From an uncultured SAR116 cluster alpha proteobacterium (lineage in GTDB: Bacteria; Pseudomonadota; Alphaproteobacteria; Puniceispirillales; Puniceispirillaceae), in the NCBI GenBank assembly GCA_902523435.1, contig CABYZM010000005.1, forward strand, positions 1 to 54,971: a stretch of 54,971 bases of DNA. The letters are read 5' to 3'. The position numbers were made by a program, and so were the translations under genes. Shown piece by piece: positions 8,973 to 18,487 of the stretch; within the stretch, counting starts at the first letter, position 1, and every line of letters starts with the position of its first letter. The notes beneath the pieces were generated by a model that worked only from the letters and a program-made list of their open reading frames with translations, was not told the origin of the DNA and did not search any database.

Positions 8973-10940
8973 ATGGCGCAGCATAATCTTTATCCTCATG
9001 TCTTTAGGCCTCTGAAAATTGGACAGACTGAGGTGCGCAACCGTATTTTTGTCCCAGCCCATACCACCAATTATGGTGAGAATAATTTACCTTCAGGCCG
9101 CCATTTGGCCTACCACAAAGCGCGAGCGGCAGGTGGGGCAGGGTTAATAATTTTTGAAGGTGTTCGGGTTCATAAATCCTCGCTAGGCCGGCAGCAGGGT
9201 GTAAATGGCTATGAAGCCGCTTCGATACCTAAATTCAGTGAAATAGCCAAGGCAGTGCAGGGTGAGGGAAGCCGCCTTTTTGGACAAATTTTGCATCTAG
9301 GGCGACATATCGATGGGAATTTTGCAAGGATGGCTTCGTGGTCAGCTTCCTCTATACCATGGACAGCGACAGCTCCGGCCCCCCACCCAATGACTGAAAA
9401 GGAAATTAAATTAGTTATAGGAGCACATGCAGATGTGGCTTCTAACTTACTGGAAGCTGGGTTAGATGGAATTGAATTACAGCTTGCCCATGGTCATCTA
9501 CTGCAACAGTTTTTATCGCCTATAGCAAATGAGCGCGGAGATAAATATGGCGGTAACTTAGAAAATCGAATGCGCATTGTAATGGAAACAGCTATAGCAG
9601 TGCGCCAAATGATCGGGGCAGACCGCACCATGGGCGTAAGGATAAGCGCAGATGAATTTCTACAAGGTGGGCTAACACTTAATGATATGTGCACAGTAGT
9701 TCTCAAGCTTGCGTCAGCTGTACAGCTTGATTTTGTAAACGTTTCACATTCTGCTTATCATGGTAGCTACACTATTTCTACACAAATAGCCGACATGGCT
9801 TTTAGTAATCAGCAATTTAGATATCTAACAGAGGCGATAAGTACAAATCTTGATGGATTAGAAAGAAAGCCAGTGATTATGTCAGTTTGTCGTTACAATA
9901 GCGTCGAACTGGCAGAAGATATGTTAGCGACTGAAAAGGCTGATATGATAGGTATGGCCCGCGCTCATGTCGCTGATCCAGATTTAGTAAATAAGGCTTA
10001 CTCAGGAAACGTTGAGGACACCATTCCTTGTATTGGATGTAATCAGGGTTGTGCAGATATGCTAGCTCAATCACTTGCGATATCATGTTTGACAAACCCA
10101 AGAGCCGGCAAGGAGGCAGATTGGCCCGCTCCTTTCCTGCAATCAACCAAAGTTAAAAAACCAGTGTTGGTCGTTGGCGGTGGCCCAGCGGGAATGGAAG
10201 CGTCTGGTATTTTAGCGGAGCGGGGATTTTCAGTGACACTTGCAGACAGTCATTCAGTTTTAGGAGGCACTTTAAATTGGCTGGAAAAAATGCCATTGCG
10301 AAAAGAATTTTTACAGTTAAAAAAGCGTCAGATGCGGCGCCTTGAGCAGCATAAGGTGAACCTTCAGCTGGAGTGTAAAGTCGGAGATGATATGCTAGAG
10401 AAGCATCAAGATAGCCACATTATCTGGGCTGCTGGAGCTCAAGCGCAGGCTCAGGCGCTATCTAGTGGAGGGGTAGCACTTACTCTCGAACAGGCTCTTA
10501 CAGATCCTGGAAAACTTGGAAAAAAAGTTTTGATGGTTGATCATCTCGGCACCTGGGCTGTTGTTTCAGTGGCAGAATTTCTCGCCGATATAGGAAAACA
10601 AGTAAGCCTTATCGTTCCAACCGGAATCGCTGGATGGAAAATAAGCATCTATAGTTCCTTTGCCTTAAAACATCGATTAAAAGAAAAAAATGTTCAATTG
10701 ATCCCTGGTCACCGGTTACTTGATTTTGCAAATGGGCGTGCGGATATTGAAGATTTGTCTGTACATGATAGTACTCAGGCCCTCTTAGCGGATAGTGTTA
10801 TCGCACCAATTTCCGGTAAGCCGAATGGGCCACCGGAAAAGAATAGGACTATTTTAAATATTGGCGATAGTGTATCAGCCAGAACTGCCCTTGAAGCGGT
10901 TTATGAGGGACATGAAACAGCCTTATTCTTGGAGAGTTGA
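8973..10940 (+). CDS. FadH/TMADH-type NADH:flavin oxidoreductase with 4Fe-4S and FAD domains
   Basis: A 655-residue multidomain flavoprotein. Residues about 1-345 form an old-yellow-enzyme FMN barrel ('GLDGIELQLAHGHLLQQFLSP', 'NERGDKYGGNLENRMR'). Cysteines in 'CIGCNQGC' (about 353-360) plus a fourth in 'ISCLTNPRAG' bind a 4Fe-4S cluster. 'VLVVGGGPAGMEASGILAER' (about 400) begins the FAD/NAD domain. The layout is that of 2,4-dienoyl-CoA reductase, trimethylamine dehydrogenase and related enzymes. It follows the CoA ligase by 12 nt, so reduction of an unsaturated or ring acyl-CoA is the best guess (inference). It is last in the rightward operon, with an SDR gene facing it. Confidence 0.9.
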   Translation: MAQHNLYPHVFRPLKIGQTEVRNRIFVPAHTTNYGENNLPSGRHLAYHKARAAGGAGLIIFEGVRVHKSSLGRQQGVNGYEAASIPKFSEIAKAVQGEGSRLFGQILHLGRHIDGNFARMASWSASSIPWTATAPAPHPMTEKEIKLVIGAHADVASNLLEAGLDGIELQLAHGHLLQQFLSPIANERGDKYGGNLENRMRIVMETAIAVRQMIGADRTMGVRISADEFLQGGLTLNDMCTVVLKLASAVQLDFVNVSHSAYHGSYTISTQIADMAFSNQQFRYLTEAISTNLDGLERKPVIMSVCRYNSVELAEDMLATEKADMIGMARAHVADPDLVNKAYSGNVEDTIPCIGCNQGCADMLAQSLAISCLTNPRAGKEADWPAPFLQSTKVKKPVLVVGGGPAGMEASGILAERGFSVTLADSHSVLGGTLNWLEKMPLRKEFLQLKKRQMRRLEQHKVNLQLECKVGDDMLEKHQDSHIIWAAGAQAQAQALSSGGVALTLEQALTDPGKLGKKVLMVDHLGTWAVVSVAEFLADIGKQVSLIVPTGIAGWKISIYSSFALKHRLKEKNVQLIPGHRLLDFANGRADIEDLSVHDSTQALLADSVIAPISGKPNGPPEKNRTILNIGDSVSARTALEAVYEGHETALFLES

Positions 10941-10970
10941 AACAATCATCCAACCAGCGTATGGACAAGT

Positions 10971-11723
10971 CTATTGGGCGCTATAGCCACCATCTACTAA
11001 GAGATCTGTGCCGGTAATAAAAGATGCTGCATCAGAGGCAAGAAACAAAGCTGCTTTGGCTATGTCTTCAGCTTCTCCTAAGCGACCTAATGGATATGCT
11101 GTCTTAAGTGCTTTTTCTGCTTCTTTAGCTGTACCATAAATCTCAGTTAGTCGAGGAGTTAGAACGGCGCCTGGAGAAAGTGCTACCACTCTAATGCCGT
11201 CCTCAGCATGGTCTAGGGCTAGAGCTCGGGTAAATTGTAATATCCCACCTTTAGTGGTGCAGTAAGGAACCGCACCTTTAATTGCAACGTGGCCTAGCTG
11301 AGAAGCTATATTTATAATGACTCCGCTGCCTAAAGCTTGCATCTGAGGTATCACCATTCTGGAAAGCAAGAATGCTCCTGTTAGGTTAACTGAAATTGCT
11401 CGTTGCCATTCATCCAAAGATAATTCAGTTACTTGACCACGCCTTGTGAGTGCTGCTGCATTGTTCACCAGAATATCTACAGGCTTGTTTTGATTAAGAG
11501 CTGGTGTGAGGTTAGCCTCAAGCTGTTCAGCGTCAGATATATCAACGTTCACGAAGCAGGTTTGTTCTCCGCATTCTTCTTTAAGGGTTTTGACTGAGTC
11601 TAATGATTGGTCCACTAGAATCAGACGGGCTCCAGCAGCATGATAACTTCTGGCAATAGCTCGCCCAATTCCCTGAGCTGCGCCGCTGATCAATGCTGTT
11701 TTCCCTTTGAGGTTATTCAGCAT
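10971..11723 (-). CDS. short-chain dehydrogenase/reductase (FabG-like)
   Basis: A 250-residue classical SDR. The NAD(P)-binding motif is 'ALISGAAQGIGRAIARSYH' (TGxxxGIG type), followed by DILVNNAAAL. The catalytic Ser lies in 'INIASQLGHVAI', and Tyr-x3-Lys in 'VPYCTTKGG'. 'FITGTDLLVDGGYSAQ' is the usual C-terminus. 'ILVDQS' at the end of beta-2 suggests NAD preference (acidic residue), which is inferred. It converges with the flavoprotein gene and is 65 nt from the peroxiredoxin gene, on the same strand. The substrate is an unspecified alcohol or ketone. Confidence 0.9.
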   Translation of the reverse strand: MLNNLKGKTALISGAAQGIGRAIARSYHAAGARLILVDQSLDSVKTLKEECGEQTCFVNVDISDAEQLEANLTPALNQNKPVDILVNNAAALTRRGQVTELSLDEWQRAISVNLTGAFLLSRMVIPQMQALGSGVIINIASQLGHVAIKGAVPYCTTKGGILQFTRALALDHAEDGIRVVALSPGAVLTPRLTEIYGTAKEAEKALKTAYPLGRLGEAEDIAKAALFLASDAASFITGTDLLVDGGYSAQ

Positions 11724-11788
11724 TTCTATTGGCTCTCCTAACTAGGTGAATTTTACTTACACTGTTTCTTTTCAGCCGGCCAAACACT

Positions 11789-12271
11789 TCATTGAAGTGC
11801 TTCAAGAATTGCCTCAGCACTAGAACCAGTCAATTGACCAGGCTCTTCAATAAAGGAATGTATAATGATACCTTTGTCTGCAATAAAGCCGCATCGTTTT
11901 GCTCGTACACCCAAAACTGGTCCAAAATCCCTTGTCACTTCCAAGGCTTGCGCTAGTTCAGCTCGGCTATCTGCAAGCATTACAATTTTGCCTGAGGCTC
12001 CAACTTGTTCTCCCCAGGCCTTCATAACATGTGCATCATTCACTGATATGCAGGCTACAACATCAACAGCTTTCCTGGCGAATGAGTCAAAGAGCCGAAC
12101 AAAACCAGGTAAATGGGTGTTTGTGCAGGTCTGCGTAAAGGCGCCAGGTACGTAAAAGAAAACAACTCTTCTCTCTCCGCACCAGTCTAAAAGATTGATT
12201 TCCTCGACGGAATCTTCTGTTTTTGTGTGAATTGTAACGTTAGGAAGTTTTGTTCCGACAGCTAAAGCCAT
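11789..12271 (-). CDS. peroxiredoxin, Prx5/glutaredoxin-linked type
   Basis: A 160-residue redoxin. The peroxidatic Cys lies in 'VPGAFTQTCTNTHLPGF', the signature of the Prx5 group (P-G-A-F-T-x-x-C). 'DVVACISVNDAHVMKAWGE' and 'MLADSRAELAQALE' also match. It reduces hydrogen peroxide or alkyl peroxides using glutathione/glutaredoxin or thioredoxin. The ATG at 12271 is chosen; an in-frame TTG four codons upstream is possible. It may be co-transcribed with the SDR. Confidence 0.9.
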   Translation of the reverse strand: MALAVGTKLPNVTIHTKTEDSVEEINLLDWCGERRVVFFYVPGAFTQTCTNTHLPGFVRLFDSFARKAVDVVACISVNDAHVMKAWGEQVGASGKIVMLADSRAELAQALEVTRDFGPVLGVRAKRCGFIADKGIIIHSFIEEPGQLTGSSAEAILEALQ

Positions 12272-12379
12272 TTCAGCACCCAAATAAATTAATTGCTAAA
12301 TTTACCTATTTCACTAAATCAAATTCATTTGCAGTTGTCTACTTAGAGACTTTTATAACCAATGCATAAGGTGATTACT

Positions 12380-13396
12380 TCAATGTGTTGCTATCTGAGA
12401 ACTGAATTGGTCCTCGTATGCAAATAATGAAACTGCGCCTCCAGTATGAAGGAAGATGACATCTCCATCCTCTGAAATTTGGCCAGACTGAATCTGGCCA
12501 ATCAATCCTGCCATGCCCTTTCCTGAATAGACGGGATCGAGCAAAATACCCTCATTACGGGCGAGCATATTTGTGGCCTCAACCATTGTCTGAGTTGGAA
12601 TGCCATATCCTTCGCCAACATAGCCATCATCAACGATTACCTTTTCGCGGGGTAGGGGTTTGTCTGTAAGCTGGGCAGCAGTTTTAACAGCTAGATTGTA
12701 AACATTTTCAATTTGGACCTGTTCTGGCTGACGCACGCTTATACCTAGGATCGGAGTATCGCATTTCAGAGCATGAAAACCAGCAATCATGCCAGCATGG
12801 GTGCCCGCGCTGCCTGTTGATAGGACAATAAGCTTAGGATGAATTTGCTTGGCTTTACATTGCTCTAACAACTCTTGCGCTGTTGAAACGTAGCCAAGTG
12901 CGCCAATTTCATTAGAACCGCCACCGGGAATAAAATATGCATTTCGCCCTTCTGACTTCAGTCGCTCAGTAACCGCTTTGGCTTCTGCGTTCATATCTAG
13001 GCCAGCGGGGCGGAATTCGATTTTTGTGTTAAACATGCGGTCAAATAGAACGTTTCCTGTCTGCTCATACTCTGCGCTTTTTTTAGGAACTCTGCGTTCA
13101 AGAAGGGCGTAACAGTCAATGCCAAGCTTACAGGCTGCTGCTGCTGTCTGGCGAACATGATTGGATTGCACCGCCCCTTGCGTGACAACAATGTCAGCCC
13201 CGATCTCCAAGGCATCTGCCATGAGAAATTCTAGCTTGCGTGTTTTATTTCCGCCAGTTGCAAGTCCGGTACAGTCATCCCGCTTTATCCATAAACGGGG
13301 CCCGTTTAGAGCTTTAGTTAATCGGGGCATTTCTTCCAGTGCTGTTGGCTGGTGACATAAATGCACGCGTTTAAATCCCGCTAAAATGTCATCCAT
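12380..13396 (-). CDS. PLP-dependent D-cysteine desulfhydrase / L-cysteate sulfo-lyase family enzyme
   Basis: A 338-residue fold-type II PLP enzyme. The PLP-binding Lys is in 'GLATGGNKTRKLEF'. 'VTQGAVQSNHVRQTAAAA', 'YFIPGGGSNEIGALGYV', 'STGSAGTHAGM' and 'DPVYSGKGMAGLI' follow the ACC deaminase/D-cysteine desulfhydrase pattern. The 'GLATGGNKTRK' form resembles, from memory, the CuyA branch that releases sulfite from cysteate, but a D-cysteine or D-amino acid substrate cannot be excluded. The start is the ATG at 13396 with GAGGGG just upstream; the open frame extends much further but without coding character. It is divergent from glpK across 151 nt. Confidence 0.85.
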   Translation of the reverse strand: MDDILAGFKRVHLCHQPTALEEMPRLTKALNGPRLWIKRDDCTGLATGGNKTRKLEFLMADALEIGADIVVTQGAVQSNHVRQTAAAACKLGIDCYALLERRVPKKSAEYEQTGNVLFDRMFNTKIEFRPAGLDMNAEAKAVTERLKSEGRNAYFIPGGGSNEIGALGYVSTAQELLEQCKAKQIHPKLIVLSTGSAGTHAGMIAGFHALKCDTPILGISVRQPEQVQIENVYNLAVKTAAQLTDKPLPREKVIVDDGYVGEGYGIPTQTMVEATNMLARNEGILLDPVYSGKGMAGLIGQIQSGQISEDGDVIFLHTGGAVSLFAYEDQFSSQIATH

Positions 13397-13547
13397 ATTG
13401 TTCCCCTCTTTATATTTGCAATTGTTTCTCATGGTAATTTTATTCGTGCGTTGACTGGAATAAAACCCAATAATTGTGAAATACTTGAGTTTGACCCTCA
13501 TTAATCTGTAGGGATATGTTCTGTCTCTAGACAATACAGGCTTGTAA

Positions 13548-15050
13548 ATGGGTAAAAAATATATTTTGGCTATCGACCAGGGGACCACTTCGACTCGGGC
13601 GATCATCTTTGACCAGAAGCTCCAGCCGCTGGCCACAGCACAAGAAGAGTTTGCCCAGCACTTTCCACAATCTGGCTGGGTGGAGCATGACCCCGAAGAT
13701 TTATGGTTAACAACCGTAGCTATGTGCCAGCAGGCATGTGAGCGCGAGAATGCGGATCCCGTTGATATTGCTGCTATCGGCATCACTAACCAGCGTGAAA
13801 CGACGATTGTTTGGAACCGGCACACTGGACGAGCTATATACAATGCCATTGTTTGGCAGGATCGCCGCACAGCTGATTATTGTCGATCCCTGAAAAAGGC
13901 CGGCCATGAACCAGAGGTTACGCGCAAGACAGGGTTGTTACTGGATCCCTATTTTTCGGCAACAAAGCTGAATTGGATTCTCGAAAATGTAGATGGCGCG
14001 CGCGCTGCAGCAGATGCTGGCGATCTTTTGTTTGGAACAGTTGATAGTTATCTTATTTGGAGGCTCACAGACGGGGCCTCGCATTTAACTGACGCAACCA
14101 ACGCCGCGCGCACTATGATGTACAACATCTCAGAGGGGTGTTGGGATGATGAGCTGTTGGCGTTGTTCGACATTCCCAAAAAAATGCTGCCACAAGTGCG
14201 AGACAGCTCTGGCGATTTTGGTGTGACACGACCTGATTTGTTCAGCGGGTTCAAAATTCCCATTTTAGGAGTGGCTGGCGATCAGCAGGCCGCTACCGTT
14301 GGTCAGGCCTGTTTTGAGCCTGGAATGGTCAAATCCACCTATGGTACTGGTTGTTTTGCTCTAATGAATACAGGCAATAAATTGGTTTTTTCCAATAACA
14401 AACTGCTTACCACCATTGCATATCAGATAAATGGAGAGCCAGTTTATGCATTAGAGGGTTCAATTTTTGTCGCGGGTGCTGTGGTTCAGTGGCTTCGTGA
14501 TGGGCTGAAAATGATTCAGCACGCCTCTGAGACAAAAGCATTGGCCGAAGCTGCCAGCGACACAGAACAGGTCTATTTTGTTCCTGCCTTTACTGGCCTT
14601 GGGGCACCGTATTGGAATGCTGATTGTCGTGGCGCTATTTTTGGGCTTACCCGGAATACAGGTCCTGCTGAGATTGCAAAGGCAGCACTTGAAAGTGTGG
14701 CCTTTCAGACACGTGACCTAATTGAGGCGATGCGGGAGGATTGGGGAGGGTCTGTTCAGGCGGTCTTACGAATCGATGGCGGCATGGTTGCAAATGACTG
14801 GGCGATGCAGGCGCTGGCTGACCAACTTGGGGCACCTGTTGATCGGCCAACCATTACCGAAACAACAGCGGCCGGTGCTGCCTATCTTGCGGGACTGGCT
14901 GCTGGTCTCTGTCCAAAGCCGGCAGATTTTGTTAAGCAATGGGTGCTGGAAAAGCGCTTTGAGCCTAGCCACTCTAGTGAACACACAGATGCGCTTTATG
15001 CAGGATGGCAGCGTGCTGTGACCCGGTTGCTTCATGACCCAAAAAACTGA
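13548..15050 (+). CDS. glpK: glycerol kinase
   Basis: A 500-residue FGGY-family kinase of standard length. The N-terminal '[17 protein letters not shown]' is the ATP-binding phosphate-1 motif. '[20 protein letters not shown]' and 'WQDRRT' contain the glycerol-contacting Arg and Asp region. '[20 protein letters not shown]' and 'KSTYGTGCF' form phosphate-2 and the second signature. '[18 protein letters not shown]' completes the adenosine motif. It phosphorylates glycerol to sn-glycerol 3-phosphate in the cytoplasm. No glpF or glpD is beside it here. The DNA of this gene is GC-richer than the genes to the right. Confidence 0.95.
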   Translation: MGKKYILAIDQGTTSTRAIIFDQKLQPLATAQEEFAQHFPQSGWVEHDPEDLWLTTVAMCQQACERENADPVDIAAIGITNQRETTIVWNRHTGRAIYNAIVWQDRRTADYCRSLKKAGHEPEVTRKTGLLLDPYFSATKLNWILENVDGARAAADAGDLLFGTVDSYLIWRLTDGASHLTDATNAARTMMYNISEGCWDDELLALFDIPKKMLPQVRDSSGDFGVTRPDLFSGFKIPILGVAGDQQAATVGQACFEPGMVKSTYGTGCFALMNTGNKLVFSNNKLLTTIAYQINGEPVYALEGSIFVAGAVVQWLRDGLKMIQHASETKALAEAASDTEQVYFVPAFTGLGAPYWNADCRGAIFGLTRNTGPAEIAKAALESVAFQTRDLIEAMREDWGGSVQAVLRIDGGMVANDWAMQALADQLGAPVDRPTITETTAAGAAYLAGLAAGLCPKPADFVKQWVLEKRFEPSHSSEHTDALYAGWQRAVTRLLHDPKN

Positions 15051-15117
15051 CTATACCCTAACGGCAACTCAAGAGCGCAGCAGATAAATTTAAGGTTGAT
15101 AGATAGGAACACGTGCA

Positions 15118-15699
15118 ATGAGTGACGATCAATTTATGAAACAAGTGTTTATAGAGGGGCGTACCTATCGTATTTTCAAAGATAGACCTATTGATGAAAG
15201 CTTGCTCCATCGGCTTTATGAATTAGCTAAAATTGCGCCCTCTTCCTCTAATCTTTGCCCCATGCGCATCTCGTTTGTGGTATCGACGCAACAAAAGCAA
15301 AAGGTGATTGATGCAGCAGCAGAGGGCAATAAACCAAAAATAGAATCAGCACCTGTGGTAGCCATCGTTGCTCACGACACAAGATTTACCGACCATATTG
15401 AAAAATTAGCACCTTTCATGAATGCAGAAACTTTCAGGCAGCAAAGTGAGGAAAAGTTGAAACAAGTTGCAATAGAAAATAGTTGGCTACAGGCTGGTTT
15501 TTTGATTGCAGCAGCGCGCGCTCTTGGTCTTGATTGTGGGCCGATGGGTGGTTTTAATAAGGCAATGATAGACAACACTTTCTATAAAGACTCTTCGTGG
15601 CGCTCTAATTTTTTGATGAACATAGGATATGGTGATGAAACTCAACTGCATCCACGTGGCCATCGCCTTTCTTTTGATGATGCATGTTCAATTCTTTAA
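15118..15699 (+). CDS. nitroreductase-family protein, RutE-like (malonic semialdehyde reductase type)
   Basis: A 193-residue FMN-dependent nitroreductase-fold protein. 'LAKIAPSSSNLCPMRISFVV', 'ESAPVVAIVAHDTRFTD', 'NSWLQAGFLIAAARALGLDC', 'GPMGGFNKAMIDNTFY', and 'NFLMNIGYGDETQLHPR' followed by 'RLSFDDACSIL' track the E. coli RutE sequence closely. RutE reduces toxic malonic semialdehyde to 3-hydroxypropionate in pyrimidine breakdown. No other rut genes are visible here, so the pathway is uncertain. It lies 67 nt after glpK on the same strand. Confidence 0.85.
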   Translation: MSDDQFMKQVFIEGRTYRIFKDRPIDESLLHRLYELAKIAPSSSNLCPMRISFVVSTQQKQKVIDAAAEGNKPKIESAPVVAIVAHDTRFTDHIEKLAPFMNAETFRQQSEEKLKQVAIENSWLQAGFLIAAARALGLDCGPMGGFNKAMIDNTFYKDSSWRSNFLMNIGYGDETQLHPRGHRLSFDDACSIL

Positions 15700-15900
15700 T
15701 GGCGTTAAATGGAATTAGCTTTGTGGAACTGCCGCTTAGTTCCACTTTCTCCTGTAAATTGGCAGAATTGATTCACGATCTTTCCGTTAGCCTCCAGTAC
15801 TGAAGTTCCAAAGCATTTCGCCAAAACTGTGATATCTCTCCCTAAAATACATCTCGCCAGATAGATAGACACAGACAAGAGCTTATGATTTCATAATTAC

Positions 15901-16776
15901 ATGTTACGTCCTGTTTTCATTGAGGCGGCTTTAAATGGCCCATGGTCGCAAAGGCGCCAGCCCCTGATGCCTGTGACAACTGATGCGTTGATTGCTGAGG
16001 GTATTGATTGTGCTAAAGCCGGAGCGTCAGTTATACATATCCATGTCTATGATCCTGACACTGGCCAACAGTTCGAAAATTTTGATGCCTACAAGGCAGT
16101 AATAGAAGGCATTCGTGAATATGAAGATGTGATTGTCTACCCCACATTACCTCTTTCTGGCTTTGGTAAGACTGATCAGACCTTTTCTGCTGAAGCCCGC
16201 TTTAAAACTGTTGAGAAACTTGCCAAAGCAGGTCTTTTGGAATGGTCTGTGATTGACCCTGGCACAACTCAGATAACAGAATTGGATCCCACAAATAGCG
16301 AACAAGTTCAGTTTTTATATATTAACAGTGAAGCTGAAATCAGATATGGTCTTGAACTTGCTAGCCGGTATAATTTTGTGCCCAGCTTTGCTATTTATGA
16401 GCCGGGCTTTTTGCGCTTGGGCGCGACGCTCTCCAGAAATATAAAAGGCTGCCCAAGACCGATTTACCGGTTTATGTTTTCTGATAAATTCTGCTTTGGC
16501 TTTCCGGCTGAGGAGATATATCTATTAGCCTATATCGACTTGTTAAAACAGACCAACCCAGAAGCGGTTTGGATGATTGCTGGTCTACAGGTCAATCTGA
16601 GAGGGATTGTTAGTACATGTCTTGAGGCGGGTGGGCACATCCGAACCGGTCTGGAAGATAGCTACTTTTATTCTGAGACAGCCAATCTCGAACTTGTGAG
16701 ACAGACAACAAAAATTGTCCTTAATGAAAATTATGAGATTGGCACAGCAGCACAACTGCGCCAGCAACTAGCCTGA
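15901..16776 (+). CDS. beta-keto acid cleavage enzyme (BKACE, formerly DUF849)
   Basis: A 291-residue TIM-barrel enzyme of the BKACE family. The zinc-binding pair is 'IHIHVYD' (the usual form is HLHVRD). The N-terminal Glu in 'VFIEAALNGPW' and a late Glu in 'IRTGLEDSYFY' fit the family's metal and catalytic positions. 'VYPTLPLSGFG' and 'PSFAIYEPGFL' are also typical. BKACE enzymes condense a beta-keto acid with acetyl-CoA to give acetoacetate and a new acyl-CoA. The substituted Tyr in HVYD and 'MIAGLQVN' suggest a substrate different from 3-keto-5-aminohexanoate. No strong ribosome site precedes the ATG. Confidence 0.88.
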   Translation: MLRPVFIEAALNGPWSQRRQPLMPVTTDALIAEGIDCAKAGASVIHIHVYDPDTGQQFENFDAYKAVIEGIREYEDVIVYPTLPLSGFGKTDQTFSAEARFKTVEKLAKAGLLEWSVIDPGTTQITELDPTNSEQVQFLYINSEAEIRYGLELASRYNFVPSFAIYEPGFLRLGATLSRNIKGCPRPIYRFMFSDKFCFGFPAEEIYLLAYIDLLKQTNPEAVWMIAGLQVNLRGIVSTCLEAGGHIRTGLEDSYFYSETANLELVRQTTKIVLNENYEIGTAAQLRQQLA

Positions 16777-16829
16777 CTTTAAATTTGTTACGTCCCAAAA
16801 ATGGTGCATGGCCATTTCTTTGATTCAAA

Positions 16830-18008
16830 TTAAATTACCATAGGTAAATCAACTGGCGCACGGCTTGTAAGCAACTCCGCACCATCAGGGCGCACTATAA
16901 TATTTTCCTCATGGACCATCATGAGCCCATCACCATAGCTAAGTGACGGTTCTATGGTAATCACCATATTCTCTTTCAATTCTGTTGCATCAAAGGAAGC
17001 GAGTGAAGGTTGTTCTGTTAATTGCATACCCAATCCATGTCCAAGTCGGCCTATATCTCCACCAGATTGATCCATTTCCGCTAAAACTGCTGACATGCAC
17101 TCAAATAATTCTAGGCATGTGTTTCCCGGTTTAGCGGCCTCTACGCCCGCTTGTGTAGCTCTCCACAAAACATCATAAGCTTTTTTTGAATCTTCAGTGG
17201 CATTTTCAATCGACCAATTCCGGTCAAAATCACAAAAGTAGCCATCCCAAGTGCAACCTGTATCAAGCATCATTATGTCTCCATACTGAAGGGGACGTTG
17301 TGTTGGAGGTGAAATTACATTTGAGTAGCCCCCCTGACCAGCTGCGCCCACTAAATATGGTGCGTCATCTGCACCAAGACTGATTGCGCTCAGTCGAAAC
17401 TCTCGAAATACATCTTCAAGTGGCATTCCTGAATGCGCAAACTCTGGAACAGCTTCAAAAGCCGCTGATCCAATAGCACATATATATTTGAGTTTATGAA
17501 TTTCAGCGTTAGACTTAACCATCCGAAGACCTTGAACAATGCCTGTTACATCAACTATCTTTAGACCTTGAAGAGAGATATTCAGGCGTTCCCAGTCAGC
17601 AAGGGGCATCTGTAATTTAGTCTCATGCCCTTTCATTAAGCCAATTTTTTCGCGCTCTTTAGCGAATGGTTTGAGCAGGTCAATCAAAAGACTTATACCG
17701 TCATCTTCTGGATTAGGGGCGCTCCAGGTTCGAATATCCTCAAGCCAATTTTGCCGCATTAATTCGGCACCTATTTCAGGAATTATTGCGATTGGTTTTC
17801 CGGTCGCTGGTACGAACAAAAACCAAGGTCGAGTGGGACTTTGCCAAAATAAAGTATGAAAACCAGTAAAATAACGCACGTCCTGTTCACTCATTAATAG
17901 CATGCCAGCAACATCATTTTCAGCCATAAGAGTTTGCGCATTGGTTGTGCGTTCACTGAATTCTTTATCTGGGAACCCTCGGATTGGTTTCTCAAGGCTG
18001 ACTGACAT
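16830..18008 (-). CDS. M24-family metallopeptidase (Xaa-Pro aminopeptidase/creatinase-like)
   Basis: A 392-residue protein with an N-terminal creatinase domain ('MSEQDVRYFTGFHTLFWQS') and a C-terminal pita-bread M24 domain. The five metal ligands can be read in order: Asp in 'MMLDTGCTWDGYF', Asp in 'CDFDRNW', His in 'GRLGHGLGMQLTEQP', Glu in 'VITIEPSLSY' and Glu in 'MMVHEENIIV'. It is therefore likely an active dimetal peptidase or amidinohydrolase-like enzyme rather than a decayed one. I chose the ATG at 18008; an ATG at 18023 is five codons upstream. It converges with the BKACE gene. Confidence 0.88.
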   Translation of the reverse strand: MSVSLEKPIRGFPDKEFSERTTNAQTLMAENDVAGMLLMSEQDVRYFTGFHTLFWQSPTRPWFLFVPATGKPIAIIPEIGAELMRQNWLEDIRTWSAPNPEDDGISLLIDLLKPFAKEREKIGLMKGHETKLQMPLADWERLNISLQGLKIVDVTGIVQGLRMVKSNAEIHKLKYICAIGSAAFEAVPEFAHSGMPLEDVFREFRLSAISLGADDAPYLVGAAGQGGYSNVISPPTQRPLQYGDIMMLDTGCTWDGYFCDFDRNWSIENATEDSKKAYDVLWRATQAGVEAAKPGNTCLELFECMSAVLAEMDQSGGDIGRLGHGLGMQLTEQPSLASFDATELKENMVITIEPSLSYGDGLMMVHEENIIVRPDGAELLTSRAPVDLPMVI

Positions 18009-18255
18009 GATTTTAATTCCCATTTTTTGAGTACAGTTTTATGCCAAAACGCGTAGCATTTCATTTGTGACATATGTGCGTACAAAAGCAAAAATTAAGT
18101 CATCAAATTACTTTAACTTTTGTACAGTAAGTCAAAAAGTAATTTTCAAAGAAACGGCGCTTGTTAAAGCAAAATATATATTTACCTATGTGAGATTTTT
18201 TATCCAAGTAAAACGAGCGTCATTCTGATATGAGGGATTGAAGCTTTACAGAGGT

Positions 18256-18440
18256 GTAGTTGAGTTTCATTCCGATACAAATTGAGTTCGCATGGACGAT
18301 GTGCTCTCTTGGGCGGTAACTCAAAGCCGGCCCCATACCCAAAGGGGGACACCCCTAGAAACTCAACTACCCAAGAATCTTAGCAGTAAATAGTGACTTG
18401 AGAAGTGCCAATTTGAGAAGAGTGTTTCACTTACTGAAAT
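18256..18440. repeat. structured direct repeat, copy 1 (candidate noncoding RNA)
   Basis: This lies in the 479-nt gene-free stretch between the M24 and GFA genes. GTAGTTGAGTTTC (18256-18268) and GAAACTCAACTAC (18358-18370) form a perfect 13-bp stem enclosing a region with its own pairing (TTGGGCGG near 18309, CCGGCCCC near 18328, GGGGGACAC near 18344). Downstream, CAGTAA (18384) can pair with TTACTG (18431), enclosing a conserved block. A diverged second copy, same orientation, lies at 21917-22101. No protein reading frame explains the conservation. The transcribed strand is unknown. Confidence 0.6.
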
Positions 18441-18487
18441 AATGTATCTCAGTTGTGCTGAATAATATTGTAAATACAAAGCAGTTT

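Noticed and set aside
12380-13870. Long N-terminal extension of the PLP enzyme (to 13870)
   Set aside because: Lies antisense to glpK from 13548 on; a strong ribosome site precedes the ATG at 13396.
18256-18440. Idea that the structured direct repeat is 6S RNA, SRP RNA or tmRNA
   Set aside because: None of the conserved sequences of those RNAs (SRP tetraloop region, tmRNA tag/CCA end, 6S central bubble pattern) could be found.
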